Origin: Pseudomonadota bacterium
Lineage (GTDB): Bacteria; Pseudomonadota; Gammaproteobacteria; UBA4575
Direction of reading: 5' to 3'
Length of the DNA: 18,070 nucleotides
NCBI GenBank assembly: GCA_009839635.1
Contig: VXPJ01000106.1
Location: 1 to 18,070 of the forward strand
The notes under the pieces: model-generated
Seen by the model: only the letters and a program-made list of their open reading frames with translations
Told to the model about the DNA's origin: nothing
The model's database searches: none
In this document: positions 1 through 7,562 of the stretch, piece by piece
Position numbering within the stretch: position 1 is the first letter of the stretch
Layout: each line of letters opens with the position of its first letter
Program-made: the position numbers and the translations under genes

Positions 1-334
1 GCAGTCGGTGAAAGGTCTGTGGTCCGAACACGACATCGACATGCCGGGCACGTGCAGCTAGGGCATCCCCTTCCTGGCTTGCCACGCAGCCGCCCACGCC
101 AATCAGCAGGTTGGGATTCTTTTCTTTCAGGGGCAGCCACTGTCCCAGCTGGGAAAAGACCTTTTCCTGTGCCTTCTCACGGATGGAACAGGTGTTGAGC
201 AGCAGCACGTCGGCCTGAGAAACATCGGCGGCGACCTCAAAGCCCTGGGTATCGTGCAGGACATCCAGCATCCTTGACGAATCATATTCGTTCATCTGGC
301 AACCCTGGGTTTTGACAAATACCTTTCTGCTCAT
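1..334 (-). CDS. miaB: tRNA-2-methylthio-N6-dimethylallyladenosine synthase MiaB (N-terminal part)
   Basis: Partial gene: about 111 residues from the start, then it runs off the left edge. MiaB is a radical-SAM methylthiotransferase that converts i6A37 to ms2i6A37 in tRNAs reading UNN codons. I translated the reverse strand from the ATG at 334 (MSRKVFVKTQGCQMNEYDSS). The visible part is the UPF0004/MTTase N-terminal domain, with the three auxiliary [4Fe-4S] ligands at C12 (GCQMN), C49 (NTCSIRE) and C83 (GGCVAS). The run VFGPQTFHRL near the edge is also typical of MiaB. The radical-SAM CxxxCxxC and the TRAM domain would lie outside the window. It lies 126 nt downstream of ssb on the same strand, so it could be co-transcribed with ssb or have its own promoter. 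The family call is secure; only completeness is unknown. Confidence 0.96.
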   Translation of the reverse strand, partial: MSRKVFVKTQGCQMNEYDSSRMLDVLHDTQGFEVAADVSQADVLLLNTCSIREKAQEKVFSQLGQWLPLKEKNPNLLIGVGGCVASQEGDALAARARHVDVVFGPQTFHRL

Positions 335-460
335 CGAACCGACCCTGCCCCGTGTTCCTGCACGTTAAGCGCACACTGCACGGCATGCGTGCGCATGCAG
401 TACGGAGCCGCCCCGGAAGCGTTCCGGATGCAGCCTTTCTCCCGGACGAGAACCGGTGTG
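335..460 (-). other. ssb-miaB spacer with three consecutive small hairpins
   Basis: No gene. Read on the minus strand, from ssb towards miaB, there are three inverted repeats. At 437-452 the arms are TTCTC/GAGAA with a 6-nt loop. At 413-427 the arms are CCGGAA/TTCCGG around CGC. At 383-398 the arms are GCATGCG/CGCATGC around CA, in practice a 6-bp stem with a 4-nt loop. None is followed by a T-run, so none is a standard intrinsic terminator. A purine-rich stretch (GGGGCAGGG) about 10 nt before the miaB ATG may serve as its ribosome binding site. Pairings were worked out by hand and no folding energy was calculated. Confidence 0.5.
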
Positions 461-901
461 CTAGAAAGGGATGTCGTCGTCAAAATCGTCAGAGGGTGAG
501 GAGGAGGCGGTTTGCGCAGGTTCCATGTTTGATGGAGGCCCGTCCTGCATCATGGACGACCCGCCCTTGCCACCCAGCATTTGCATGTTGTTGGCAACGA
601 TTTCCGTGGAATACCGGTCTGCCCCGCTCTGGTCCTGCCACTTGCGCGTTTGCAATCGACCTTCCACGTATACCTGTGAACCTTTTCTCAGGTATTCGCC
701 GGCAATTTCTGCCAGCCTGGAAAACAGCACGACGCGGTGCCACTCGGTCTTCTCGATCTTCTCGCCCGAATTCTTGTCATTCCAGGACTCGGTCGTAGCC
801 ACACTGATATTGCATACGGCCTTGCCGCTTGGCATGTATTTCACCTCGGGGTCCTGTCCAAGGTGACCGATCAGTATCGCTTTGTTGATGCCTCTTGCCA
901 T
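461..901 (-). CDS. ssb: single-stranded DNA-binding protein SSB
   Basis: 146-residue SSB, which binds single-stranded DNA as a tetramer during replication, recombination and repair. The N-terminal OB fold covers about residues 5-110. It contains W40, W54, F60 and W88, the aromatic positions known to stack on DNA in the E. coli protein. A short, poorly conserved linker leads to the canonical acidic tip DDDIPF, the docking site for SSB-interacting proteins. The linker is short, so the protein is smaller than E. coli SSB (178 residues). I chose the ATG at 901 (MARGINKAIL) because family homology begins there. An upstream in-frame ATG at 985 would add 28 residues unlike SSB and would run into the regulatory region. 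A modest AAGAG ribosome binding site precedes 901. The gene is divergent from uvrA, an arrangement also found in E. coli. Confidence 0.97.
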   Translation of the reverse strand: MARGINKAILIGHLGQDPEVKYMPSGKAVCNISVATTESWNDKNSGEKIEKTEWHRVVLFSRLAEIAGEYLRKGSQVYVEGRLQTRKWQDQSGADRYSTEIVANNMQMLGGKGGSSMMQDGPPSNMEPAQTASSSPSDDFDDDIPF

Positions 902-932
902 TGGTTTTCTCTTAGTAGCTTTAAGCAACGCT

Positions 933-938
933 ATTTTA
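933..938 (-). promoter_or_regulatory. possible -10 element for ssb
   Basis: The minus strand reads TAAAAT here, about 30 nt before the ssb start codon. I see no good -35 hexamer at 16-18 bp spacing, so this rests on one hexamer and on its position in the 172-nt divergent ssb-uvrA spacer. Confidence 0.3.
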
Positions 939-1013
939 CGTAATTCTGAGACAGAACACACGGATTGCAGCGATCCCCGCCCCATAGGTACAGCAATTCC
1001 CGAAGGCCCGGGC

Positions 1014-1044
1014 TTGGCACCCGGGGCGGCGAAACACGTATACT
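1014..1044 (+). promoter_or_regulatory. candidate uvrA promoter
   Basis: TTGGCA (1014-1019; 5 of 6 to the sigma-70 -35) and TATACT (1039-1044; 5 of 6 to the -10) are separated by 19 bp, slightly longer than ideal. The start point would fall near 1051, leaving a leader of about 23 nt before the uvrA ATG at 1074. The -35 hexamer sits in the loop between two CCCGGG repeats (1007-1012 and 1020-1025). I found no E. coli-type LexA box (CTGT-N8-ACAG) in the ssb-uvrA spacer. Confidence 0.45.
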
Positions 1045-1073
1045 AGTTCGATTGCCCAGACAAAATTGAACGC

Positions 1074-3926
1074 ATGAAAAAAATCACGATCCGGGGTGCC
1101 CGCACGCACAACCTCCAGGACATCGACCTCGATCTCCCCAGGGACAAGCTGATCGTGATCACCGGCCTGTCCGGCTCGGGAAAATCATCGCTGGCGTTCG
1201 ATACGATTTTTGCAGAAGGCCAGCGCCGCTATGTCGAGTCCCTGTCGGCCTATGCACGCCAATTCCTCGCGCGCCTAGAGAAGCCGGACGTGGATTCCAT
1301 CGACGGACTGTCTCCTGCGATCTCGATTGAACAAAAAGCAAGTGCGCACAACCCGCGCTCCACCGTCGGCACCATCACCGAAATCTACGACTACCTTCGC
1401 CTGCTTTACGCACGCGCCGGCACACCGCGCTGCCCGACACACCACATCGACCTGCACACGCAAACGATCAGCCAGATGGTGGACAAGGTGCTGTCTCTGG
1501 AAGACGGCAAAAGACTGATGCTGCTGGCCCCGGTGATACAAAACCGCAAGGGGGAGCACCAGCAGGTGCTGGCCAAGCTGCGCACGCAGGGCTTTATCCG
1601 GGCACGAATCGATAATGAGGTGTACGAACTGGACGCACCGCCCAAGCTCAGTTTAAGGCGCAAACACACGATCGAGGTCATCGTCGACCGCTTCAAGGTC
1701 CGACCAGGCATGCGGCTTCGACTGGCGGAATCCTTCGAGACCGCCCTGCGACTTGCCGACAACATTGCCATCATCCAGTCCATGGATGACCCGCACGAAG
1801 AGGGACTGGTGTTCTCCGCGAAATTTGCCTGCCCGAAATGCGGCTACAGCCTGAACGAGCTTGAGCCGCGGCTTTTTTCCTTCAACAACCCGGTGGGTGC
1901 ATGCTCGGCCTGCGACGGTCTGGGCGTCGAGGAATATTTTGACCCCGAACTGGTGGTGATCAGCCAGCAGCTCAGCCTGGCTGGCGGGGCGATCCGCGGC
2001 TGGGACCGGCGCAACCCGTACTACTTCAACCTGATCCGTTCGCTCGCCAAGCATTACCGGTTCGACATCGAGGCCCCCTGGCACACGCTGGATGAGACAG
2101 TCCAGGACATCATCCTGTACGGCAGCGAGGACGAGGAGATCCAGTTCAGGTACACCAGTGAGAAAAACAGGAGCTACCAGCGCAGGCATGCCTTCGAGGG
2201 CATCATTCCGAACATGGAGCGGCGCTTCAATGAAACCGCATCGAGCGCGGTTCGCGAGGAACTCAGCAAGTACCTGACCACACAGGTGTGCCAGTCATGC
2301 GACGGGGACCGGCTCAATACGGAAGCCCGCCACGTGTTCATCAACAACCACAACCTGCCGACCATCACCTCCTGGTCGACAGAGCAGGCGCTCGGTTTTT
2401 TTGACGGGCTCAAGCTTTCCGGCCACCTGGTGGCAGTCGGAGAGAAAATCATCAACGAGATCGGTGAACGGCTCAAGTTCCTGGTGAACGTCGGGCTGGA
2501 CTACCTGGCGCTGGACCGCACGGCAGAAACACTGTCAGGCGGTGAGCTGCAAAGAATCCGCCTGGCCAGCCAGATCGGCTCAGGGCTAGTCGGCGTGATG
2601 TACATCCTCGATGAGCCCTCGATCGGCCTGCATCAGCGTGACAACAAACGCCTGATTGCAACGCTGAGTTCACTGCGTGATCTCGGCAACACCGTGATCG
2701 TGGTCGAGCACGATGAAGAAGCCATACGAAGTGCCGACCACGTCATCGACATGGGTCCGGGAGCCGGCATCCACGGCGGCAGGCTGGTGGCCCAGGGTGC
2801 GCCCCCCGAGATTGAAAAAAATGCGGCTTCGCTGACCGGGCAGTACCTGTCCGGGAAACGCGCGATCCCCGTGCCGCAGATCCGCCTCCCCCTCCAACAA
2901 GGCAAAACCATCCGCATCATCAAGGCGCGGGGAAACAACCTGAAGAACATCACGGTGAACATTCCACTGGGATTGATGACGGTGGTCACCGGTGTGTCCG
3001 GTTCTGGAAAATCCACCCTGGTGAACGACACCCTGTACAGGTACTGCATGCGCTACCTGCATAACTCCGGGACCGCTGCTGCACCGTGCAGGGAAATCAC
3101 CGGACTCGAGCAGATCGACAAGGTCGTCGACATCGACCAGAACCCCATCGGGCGCACGCCCCGTTCCAACCCGGCCACGTACACCGGCCTGTTCACGCCG
3201 ATACGCGAATTGTTCGCGAACATTCCAGAAGCGCGCTCACGCGGCTACACGCCGGGCCGGTTCAGTTTTAACGTGAAAGGAGGACGCTGTGAGGCCTGCA
3301 GGGGCGATGGGGTCATCCGGGTGGAAATGCATTTCCTGCCGGATGTCTACGTGCCGTGCGATGTGTGCCAGGGAAAACGCTATAACCGTGAAACCCTGGA
3401 AATCCACTACAAGGGCAAGAACATCCACCAAGTGCTGCAAATGACCGTGGAGGCGGCATACGACTTTTTCGAGGCCATCCCCGTGGTCAAGCGCAGGCTG
3501 CAGACGCTCATGGATGTCGGGCTGTCGTACGTCACCCTGGGGCAAAGTGCCACGACGCTGTCGGGTGGAGAGGCCCAGCGCGTGAAACTGTCTCGCGAAT
3601 TATCCAAGCGCAGCACCGGGAAAACCCTGTACATCCTGGATGAGCCCACCACGGGCCTTCATTTCCATGATGTCGAGCAATTGCTGAAAGTGCTGCACTA
3701 CCTGCGCGACCAGGGAAATACCGTCATCGTGATCGAGCACAATCTTGATGTCATCAAGACCGCCGACTGGATCATTGACCTTGGCCCCGAAGGGGGTAGC
3801 CGGGGTGGACAGGTGATCGCCGAGGGCACACCCGAAGATGTAGCCCTTTCAAAACAGTCATTTACAGGACAATATTTAAGTCCATTCCTGAATATCAAGA
3901 CCCTGCAGGAAGAACGCTCGGCCTGA
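1074..3926 (+). CDS. uvrA: excinuclease ABC subunit A (UvrA)
   Basis: 950-residue DNA-damage sensor of nucleotide excision repair, close to the 940 residues of E. coli UvrA. It dimerises, uses two ABC ATPase modules and loads UvrB at lesions. Walker A 1 (GLSGSGKSS) is at 31-39, with its ABC signature LSGGELQ at about 487 followed by the Walker B stretch ILDEPSIGLH. Walker A 2 (GVSGSGKST) is at 640-648, with signature LSGGEAQ at about 829 and ILDEPTTGLH. Two CxxC-CxxC zinc modules are intact: C253/C256/C277/C280 in the insertion domain and C739/C742/C762/C765 in the second half. The start matches the family N-terminus (MKKITIRGARTHNLQ), although the site before it is poor in purines. It is the only plus-strand gene in the window, divergent from ssb and convergent with the SAM hydrolase, whose stop codon lies 8 nt beyond its own. 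Confidence 0.99.
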   Translation: MKKITIRGARTHNLQDIDLDLPRDKLIVITGLSGSGKSSLAFDTIFAEGQRRYVESLSAYARQFLARLEKPDVDSIDGLSPAISIEQKASAHNPRSTVGTITEIYDYLRLLYARAGTPRCPTHHIDLHTQTISQMVDKVLSLEDGKRLMLLAPVIQNRKGEHQQVLAKLRTQGFIRARIDNEVYELDAPPKLSLRRKHTIEVIVDRFKVRPGMRLRLAESFETALRLADNIAIIQSMDDPHEEGLVFSAKFACPKCGYSLNELEPRLFSFNNPVGACSACDGLGVEEYFDPELVVISQQLSLAGGAIRGWDRRNPYYFNLIRSLAKHYRFDIEAPWHTLDETVQDIILYGSEDEEIQFRYTSEKNRSYQRRHAFEGIIPNMERRFNETASSAVREELSKYLTTQVCQSCDGDRLNTEARHVFINNHNLPTITSWSTEQALGFFDGLKLSGHLVAVGEKIINEIGERLKFLVNVGLDYLALDRTAETLSGGELQRIRLASQIGSGLVGVMYILDEPSIGLHQRDNKRLIATLSSLRDLGNTVIVVEHDEEAIRSADHVIDMGPGAGIHGGRLVAQGAPPEIEKNAASLTGQYLSGKRAIPVPQIRLPLQQGKTIRIIKARGNNLKNITVNIPLGLMTVVTGVSGSGKSTLVNDTLYRYCMRYLHNSGTAAAPCREITGLEQIDKVVDIDQNPIGRTPRSNPATYTGLFTPIRELFANIPEARSRGYTPGRFSFNVKGGRCEACRGDGVIRVEMHFLPDVYVPCDVCQGKRYNRETLEIHYKGKNIHQVLQMTVEAAYDFFEAIPVVKRRLQTLMDVGLSYVTLGQSATTLSGGEAQRVKLSRELSKRSTGKTLYILDEPTTGLHFHDVEQLLKVLHYLRDQGNTVIVIEHNLDVIKTADWIIDLGPEGGSRGGQVIAEGTPEDVALSKQSFTGQYLSPFLNIKTLQEERSA

Positions 3927-3934
3927 TTTTCTCT

Positions 3935-4675
3935 TCAGTCTTCAGCACCAAAGTCCACCGGCTCCCCTACCCCGAGGTTGAACCTTTCGGCAGCGGACCC
4001 TTCCCGTACAGCCACCTCGATGAGGCCGTTCGAATTGCCGTACCAGAGGCTTTCTCCCGGTCCCACGCAATGAAAAGCCTGTGCATACCGGATCTCCTCT
4101 CCATGGACTTTCAGTATCCGGTCCTGATCGGACAGCCGGTACCGGATGCCGGTCACTCCGTTGCCAAAATGATCGACCAGTACGATTTCGTGAAGATCAT
4201 CGGGCCACTGAATCCCGGTCCGGTCCTCGGCAGGTACAGGCGCGAGCCTAGGAGTTAAACCCGAGGCAATCTTTGCAGCTACCGGTGCGAAGATGTCATG
4301 CCCATGGAACGTATTCGATGCGGGCTCACTGGACAATAAAATCTCGGACCAGCGGGCTTTGGACAGCTTCCTGGATACAATCGAGAACAGGCCATTGTCC
4401 GGCCCGGTGAAGGCGTAGCCATCCCCTTCAAGGACGACCGGCAGTCTGGCGGACCCCACACCGGGATCCACTACACCTACGATCACGGACTCCGGTGGAA
4501 CGTACTCCAGGAAACTTGCAAGCAGATAGGCCGAAGCCCTGGGATTGAATTCGGGCAGCTCATGGGTTAGATCAATGATCGTTGCCCCGGGTGCGACCGT
4601 GTAGATAGCAGACTTGAGTTGGCCCACATAGGCACCGGAGGTCCCGTAGTCTGTTGCGAGTACGATCGGCCTCAT
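3935..4675 (-). CDS. SAM hydroxide adenosyltransferase (DUF62; SAM-dependent chlorinase/fluorinase-like family)
   Basis: 246-residue protein of the family that splits S-adenosylmethionine into adenosine and methionine, using water rather than halide as nucleophile. Visible family motifs are TDYGTSGAYVGQLK near the N-terminus, VVDPGVGSAR, FTGPDNGL, TFHGHDIFAP, VDHFGNGVTG and, towards the C-terminus, YGNSNGLIEVAV. The Asp-Arg-His set described for the Pyrococcus horikoshii hydrolase (D68/R75/H127) matches D70, R77 and H124 here, which favours hydrolase over chlorinase or fluorinase. The physiological role of the family is unsettled. It follows rplQ by 57 nt in the same direction, so it may be the last gene of the alpha operon. 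The spacer holds a small hairpin, and I see no Shine-Dalgarno sequence before the ATG, so expression is probably far below that of the ribosomal genes. The family call is strong; the reaction is inferred from the triad. Confidence 0.93.
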   Translation of the reverse strand: MRPIVLATDYGTSGAYVGQLKSAIYTVAPGATIIDLTHELPEFNPRASAYLLASFLEYVPPESVIVGVVDPGVGSARLPVVLEGDGYAFTGPDNGLFSIVSRKLSKARWSEILLSSEPASNTFHGHDIFAPVAAKIASGLTPRLAPVPAEDRTGIQWPDDLHEIVLVDHFGNGVTGIRYRLSDQDRILKVHGEEIRYAQAFHCVGPGESLWYGNSNGLIEVAVREGSAAERFNLGVGEPVDFGAED

Positions 4676-4687
4676 GGCAATTGAAGA

Positions 4688-4706
4688 CCGGGACGGTAGT
4701 TCCCGG
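4688..4706 (-). other. hairpin between rplQ and the SAM hydrolase gene
   Basis: On the minus strand CCGGGA and TCCCGG form a perfect 6-bp stem around a 7-nt loop, 26 nt past the rplQ stop codon. It is followed by TCTTCAATTG, which is too weak a T-run for a confident intrinsic terminator. It could partly attenuate readthrough from the ribosomal operon into the SAM hydrolase gene. Confidence 0.4.
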
Positions 4707-4732
4707 CTTGCACGTCTCGATGGTGTGGTGGA

Positions 4733-5104
4733 CTACTCGTCCTCAACGGGCCGATCGACCAACTCCACCAGCGCCATGGGTGCGTTGTCACCCCGGCGAA
4801 AGCCGCATTTCAGGATGCGCAGATAGCCACCCGGTCGCGTCTTGTAACGGGGCCCGAGCTCGGAGAAGAGCTTGCCCACACTGGCCTTGTCGCGCAACTT
4901 CGAGAATGCCTGACGTCGCCTTGCGACACTGTCTTCTTTCGCCAGCGTAATCAGCGGTTCGGCATAGCGGCGCAGCTCCTTTGCCTTGGGCAAGGTGGTG
5001 CGAATGACTTCGTGCGAGAACAGCGAAGTGGCCATGTTGCTCATCATCGCCTTGCGATGCGGGCTGTTTCGGTTTAGCCGACGTCCTGACTGGCGGTGCC
5101 TCAT
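4733..5104 (-). CDS. rplQ: 50S ribosomal protein L17
   Basis: 123 residues; E. coli L17 has 127. The start MRHRQSGRRLNRNSPHRKAM is the family hallmark, and the central run with RKAMMSNMATSLFSHEVIRTTLPKAKELR-type residues and the end FRRGDNAPMALVELVDRP also match. L17 binds 23S rRNA domain III near the exit side of the large subunit. It is the last ribosomal gene of the alpha set, 22 nt downstream of rpoA, with a GGGAAAG ribosome binding site. The tail after the family core is short and acidic (VEDE). Confidence 0.98.
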   Translation of the reverse strand: MRHRQSGRRLNRNSPHRKAMMSNMATSLFSHEVIRTTLPKAKELRRYAEPLITLAKEDSVARRRQAFSKLRDKASVGKLFSELGPRYKTRPGGYLRILKCGFRRGDNAPMALVELVDRPVEDE

Positions 5105-5126
5105 GCTCTTTCCCGGTTAATTGTAT

Positions 5127-6116
5127 TCAGACCAGCACCTTGCGGTCTTCACGCAAGTTGGCCGGCGGCCAGTTTTCCAGGCGCATCCCCAGTGACAGGC
5201 CGTGCGTACCCAGCACGTCCTTGATTTCCGTGAGGGATTTCTTGCCCAGATTCGGGGTTTTCAGCAATTCCACTTCGGTGCGCTGGATCAGGTCGCCGAT
5301 GTAATAGATTTTCTCCGCCTTCAGGCAGTTGGCAGAACGGACCGTCAGTTCCAGATCATCGACCGGACGCACCAGGATCGGATCGATTTCGGGCTCGGCC
5401 TCGTCAGGCTCCACCTGCTCATCACCCTGCAGGTCAACAAACACGGAGAGCTGCTGCTGGAGCACGCCCGCAGCCTTGCGGATGGTCTCCTCTGGGTTGA
5501 CCGTGCCGTTTGTCTCCAGGTCGAAGATCAGCTTGTCCAGGTCCGTGCGTTGTTCCACACGCGCACTTTCAACAGAATAGGCCACCCTGCGCACCGGGCT
5601 GAAACTCGCATCAAGCAGCAGGGAACCGATCGCACGCTCCTCGTCATTGCGGCGCTGTGCAGCCGGCTGGTATCCGCGGCCCTTGGCGACTTTCAGGGTC
5701 ATGTTCAATGATCCACGCTCCGTCAGGTGGGCAATGACATGATCCTTGTTCATGATTTCCACGTCGTGGTCCACCTCGATGTCCCCAGCCGTGGCCACAC
5801 CCGGCCCCTCCTTGTTCAGGGTAAGGGTGGCTTCCGATCTCTCGTGCATCACCACTGCGATGCCTTTCAGGTTCAGCAGTATGTCTACGACATCCTCCTG
5901 CACGCCCTCGATCGCCGTGTACTCGTGCAAAACACCATCGATCTGCACTTCCACGACGGCACATCCCGGTATGGATGACAGCAGAATCCGTCTCAACGCA
6001 TTGCCAAGCGTGTGCCCGAAACCACGGTCCAGTGGCTCCAGCACGACTTTCGCACGACATTCATCAACCAGATGAACATCGATCACTCTTGGCTTCAGCA
6101 ACTCATTTGCACCCAT
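5127..6116 (-). CDS. rpoA: DNA-directed RNA polymerase subunit alpha
   Basis: 329 residues, the same length as E. coli RpoA. The N-terminal domain (about 1-232) starts RNA polymerase assembly by dimerising. Its signature LEPLDRGFGHTLGNALRRIL spans about residues 26-45. An acidic linker (EQVEPDEAEPEID, about 233-245) leads to the C-terminal domain (about 248-329). That domain has the helix-hairpin-helix residues that contact UP elements and activators: R260 in TVRSANCLK corresponds to E. coli R265, and NLGKKSLTEIKDVL is also present. The spacing to rpsD is 24 nt, with AGGGG about 10 nt before the ATG. The N-terminus (MGANELLKPRVIDV) is a few residues shorter than in E. coli, and an internal residue elsewhere compensates for the length. 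Confidence 0.99.
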   Translation of the reverse strand: MGANELLKPRVIDVHLVDECRAKVVLEPLDRGFGHTLGNALRRILLSSIPGCAVVEVQIDGVLHEYTAIEGVQEDVVDILLNLKGIAVVMHERSEATLTLNKEGPGVATAGDIEVDHDVEIMNKDHVIAHLTERGSLNMTLKVAKGRGYQPAAQRRNDEERAIGSLLLDASFSPVRRVAYSVESARVEQRTDLDKLIFDLETNGTVNPEETIRKAAGVLQQQLSVFVDLQGDEQVEPDEAEPEIDPILVRPVDDLELTVRSANCLKAEKIYYIGDLIQRTEVELLKTPNLGKKSLTEIKDVLGTHGLSLGMRLENWPPANLREDRKVLV

Positions 6117-6140
6117 TTCCGCTAACCCCTTAAATACTCA

Positions 6141-6761
6141 TTACTTGGAATACAGCTCGACCACGAGAGACTCGTTGATATCCGGCGGCAAGTCATCACG
6201 CTCCGGTATGGACTTGAACTTGCCCTGCATCTTCTTGATATCGACCTCCACCCAGTCGGGCAATCCGATCTGTTCGGCTGCATTCAGTGCATCCTGGATC
6301 CGCAATTGTTTCCTCGACTTCTCGCGCACCGAAATCACGTCCTCTGGGGACACGTGATAGGACGGGATGCTCACGGCCACCCCGTTCACCTCGATCGCCT
6401 TGTGACTAACGAGCTGTCGGCACTCGGCCCGCGTGACCCCGAAGCCCATGCGGTAGACCACGTTGTCCAGCCGGCACTCGAGAATCTTCAGCAGGTTTTC
6501 ACCGGTGGAACCCTTGAGGCGCGATGCCTTCTTGTAGTAGTTCCTGAACTGGCGCTCGAGCACTCCGTAGATGCGACGCAGCTTCTGCTTCTCGCGCAAT
6601 TGCATCCCGTAGTTGGATACCCGGCCTCGCTTGTCGCCGTGCTGGCCGGGCAGCTTGTCAATCTTGCATTTTGAATCCAGCGGGCGAGCGCGGCTCTTCA
6701 GCATGAGGTCCGTGCCTTCGCGACGGCTGATTTTGCATTTGGGTCCTAAGTAACGTGCCAT
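6141..6761 (-). CDS. rpsD: 30S ribosomal protein S4
   Basis: 206 residues, the E. coli length. S4 nucleates 16S rRNA 5'-domain assembly, takes part in decoding fidelity and, in E. coli, represses translation of the alpha operon. The N-terminus MARYLGPKCKISRREGTDL, the run LREKQKLRRIYGVLERQF and the S4 RNA-binding domain (about 96-156, with RLDNVVYRMGFG and QLVSHKAIEVNG) are all clear. It ends in the conserved VELYSK. Cysteines occur at 9 and 32, but the four-cysteine zinc arrangement of some S4 proteins is absent. It lies 11 nt after rpsK and 24 nt before rpoA, the usual alpha-set position. Confidence 0.99.
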   Translation of the reverse strand: MARYLGPKCKISRREGTDLMLKSRARPLDSKCKIDKLPGQHGDKRGRVSNYGMQLREKQKLRRIYGVLERQFRNYYKKASRLKGSTGENLLKILECRLDNVVYRMGFGVTRAECRQLVSHKAIEVNGVAVSIPSYHVSPEDVISVREKSRKQLRIQDALNAAEQIGLPDWVEVDIKKMQGKFKSIPERDDLPPDINESLVVELYSK

Positions 6762-6772
6762 CTCTGCTTACC

Positions 6773-7162
6773 CTATACTCGACGACGCTTCGGCGGGCGA
6801 CAGCCGTTGTGCGGGATCGGTGTCACGTCATTGATGTTGGTGATCTTGTACCCCATGGCATTCAATGCGCGTACGGCCGACTCACGTCCCGGGCCGGGAC
6901 CCTTGATCTTGATCTCCAGGTATTTCAGGCCGTATTCCTGTGCAGCCTGACCGGCGCGCTGGGCCGCCGTTTGTGCGGCAAACGGTGTACTTTTGCGTGA
7001 ACCGCGAAATCCCGAGCCCCCCGAGGTGGCCCAGGCTAGTGCGTTCCCCTGGCGGTCCGTAATCGTCACGATCGTGTTGTTGAAGGATGCGTGAATGTGC
7101 GCAACCCCGTCGGTCACGACGCGTTTCGCCTTCTTTCGGGTGCGTGGTGCTGTTTTTGCCAT
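6773..7162 (-). CDS. rpsK: 30S ribosomal protein S11
   Basis: 129 residues, the same as E. coli. S11 sits on the 30S platform next to the mRNA exit and the P/E-site rRNA. The sequence is highly conserved: DGVAHIHASFNNTIVTITDR in the first third, GGSGFRGSRKSTPFAAQ in the middle and PIPHNGCRPPKRRRV at the end. The asparagine in PHNG is the position known to form isoaspartate in E. coli S11. Second gene of the alpha set, 21 nt after rpsM. Confidence 0.99.
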   Translation of the reverse strand: MAKTAPRTRKKAKRVVTDGVAHIHASFNNTIVTITDRQGNALAWATSGGSGFRGSRKSTPFAAQTAAQRAGQAAQEYGLKYLEIKIKGPGPGRESAVRALNAMGYKITNINDVTPIPHNGCRPPKRRRV

Positions 7163-7183
7163 AGTAATCCGATATATGCTTGG

Positions 7184-7540
7184 TTATCTCTTGACCGGGC
7201 GCCTTGGACCCTTGCGGGTGCGGGCATTGGTACGGGTCCGTTGTCCGTGCAACGGCAGCCCGCGGCGATGCCGGATTCCTCGGTAGGTGCCAAGATCCAT
7301 CAGCCGTTTGATATTCACCGTAACTTCACGACGCAAGTCACCTTCTACCCGGTACTTGGCCACTTCCGTGCGCAAGCGGCTGACCTCATCCTCACTCAAG
7401 TCCTTGATCTTGGTACTGGTCTTGACCCCTGCTGCAGCGCAGATCTTGCGGGAACGCGAACGCCCGATGCCGTATATCGCCGTCAGGGCGATCTCCGCAT
7501 GCTTGTGCACCGGTACATTGATCCCGGAAATACGTGCCAT
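7184..7540 (-). CDS. rpsM: 30S ribosomal protein S13
   Basis: 118 residues, the E. coli length. S13 lies in the 30S head, contacts the P-site tRNA and forms a bridge to the 50S subunit. The start MARISGINVPVHKHAEIALT, the helix-two-turn-helix region TAIYGIGRSRSRKI and the basic tail RGIRHRRGLPLHGQRTRTNA are diagnostic. It is the first gene of the alpha set. A TGAGGA ribosome binding site lies 8-9 nt before the ATG, directly below the palindrome and promoter candidate in the spacer shared with rpmJ. Confidence 0.99.
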   Translation of the reverse strand: MARISGINVPVHKHAEIALTAIYGIGRSRSRKICAAAGVKTSTKIKDLSEDEVSRLRTEVAKYRVEGDLRREVTVNIKRLMDLGTYRGIRHRRGLPLHGQRTRTNARTRKGPRRPVKR

Positions 7541-7562
7541 TTAATGTTTCCTCAAAAGTCTC

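Noticed and set aside
902..985. Upstream in-frame start for ssb at 985
   Set aside because: The added 28 residues do not resemble SSB, they cover the likely ssb promoter, and a ribosome binding site precedes the ATG at 901.
3958..3995. Small inverted repeat (CCGAGG with CCTTTCGG) as a uvrA terminator
   Set aside because: The stem is two 3-bp halves with a bulge, lies inside the SAM hydrolase coding region and has no T-run.
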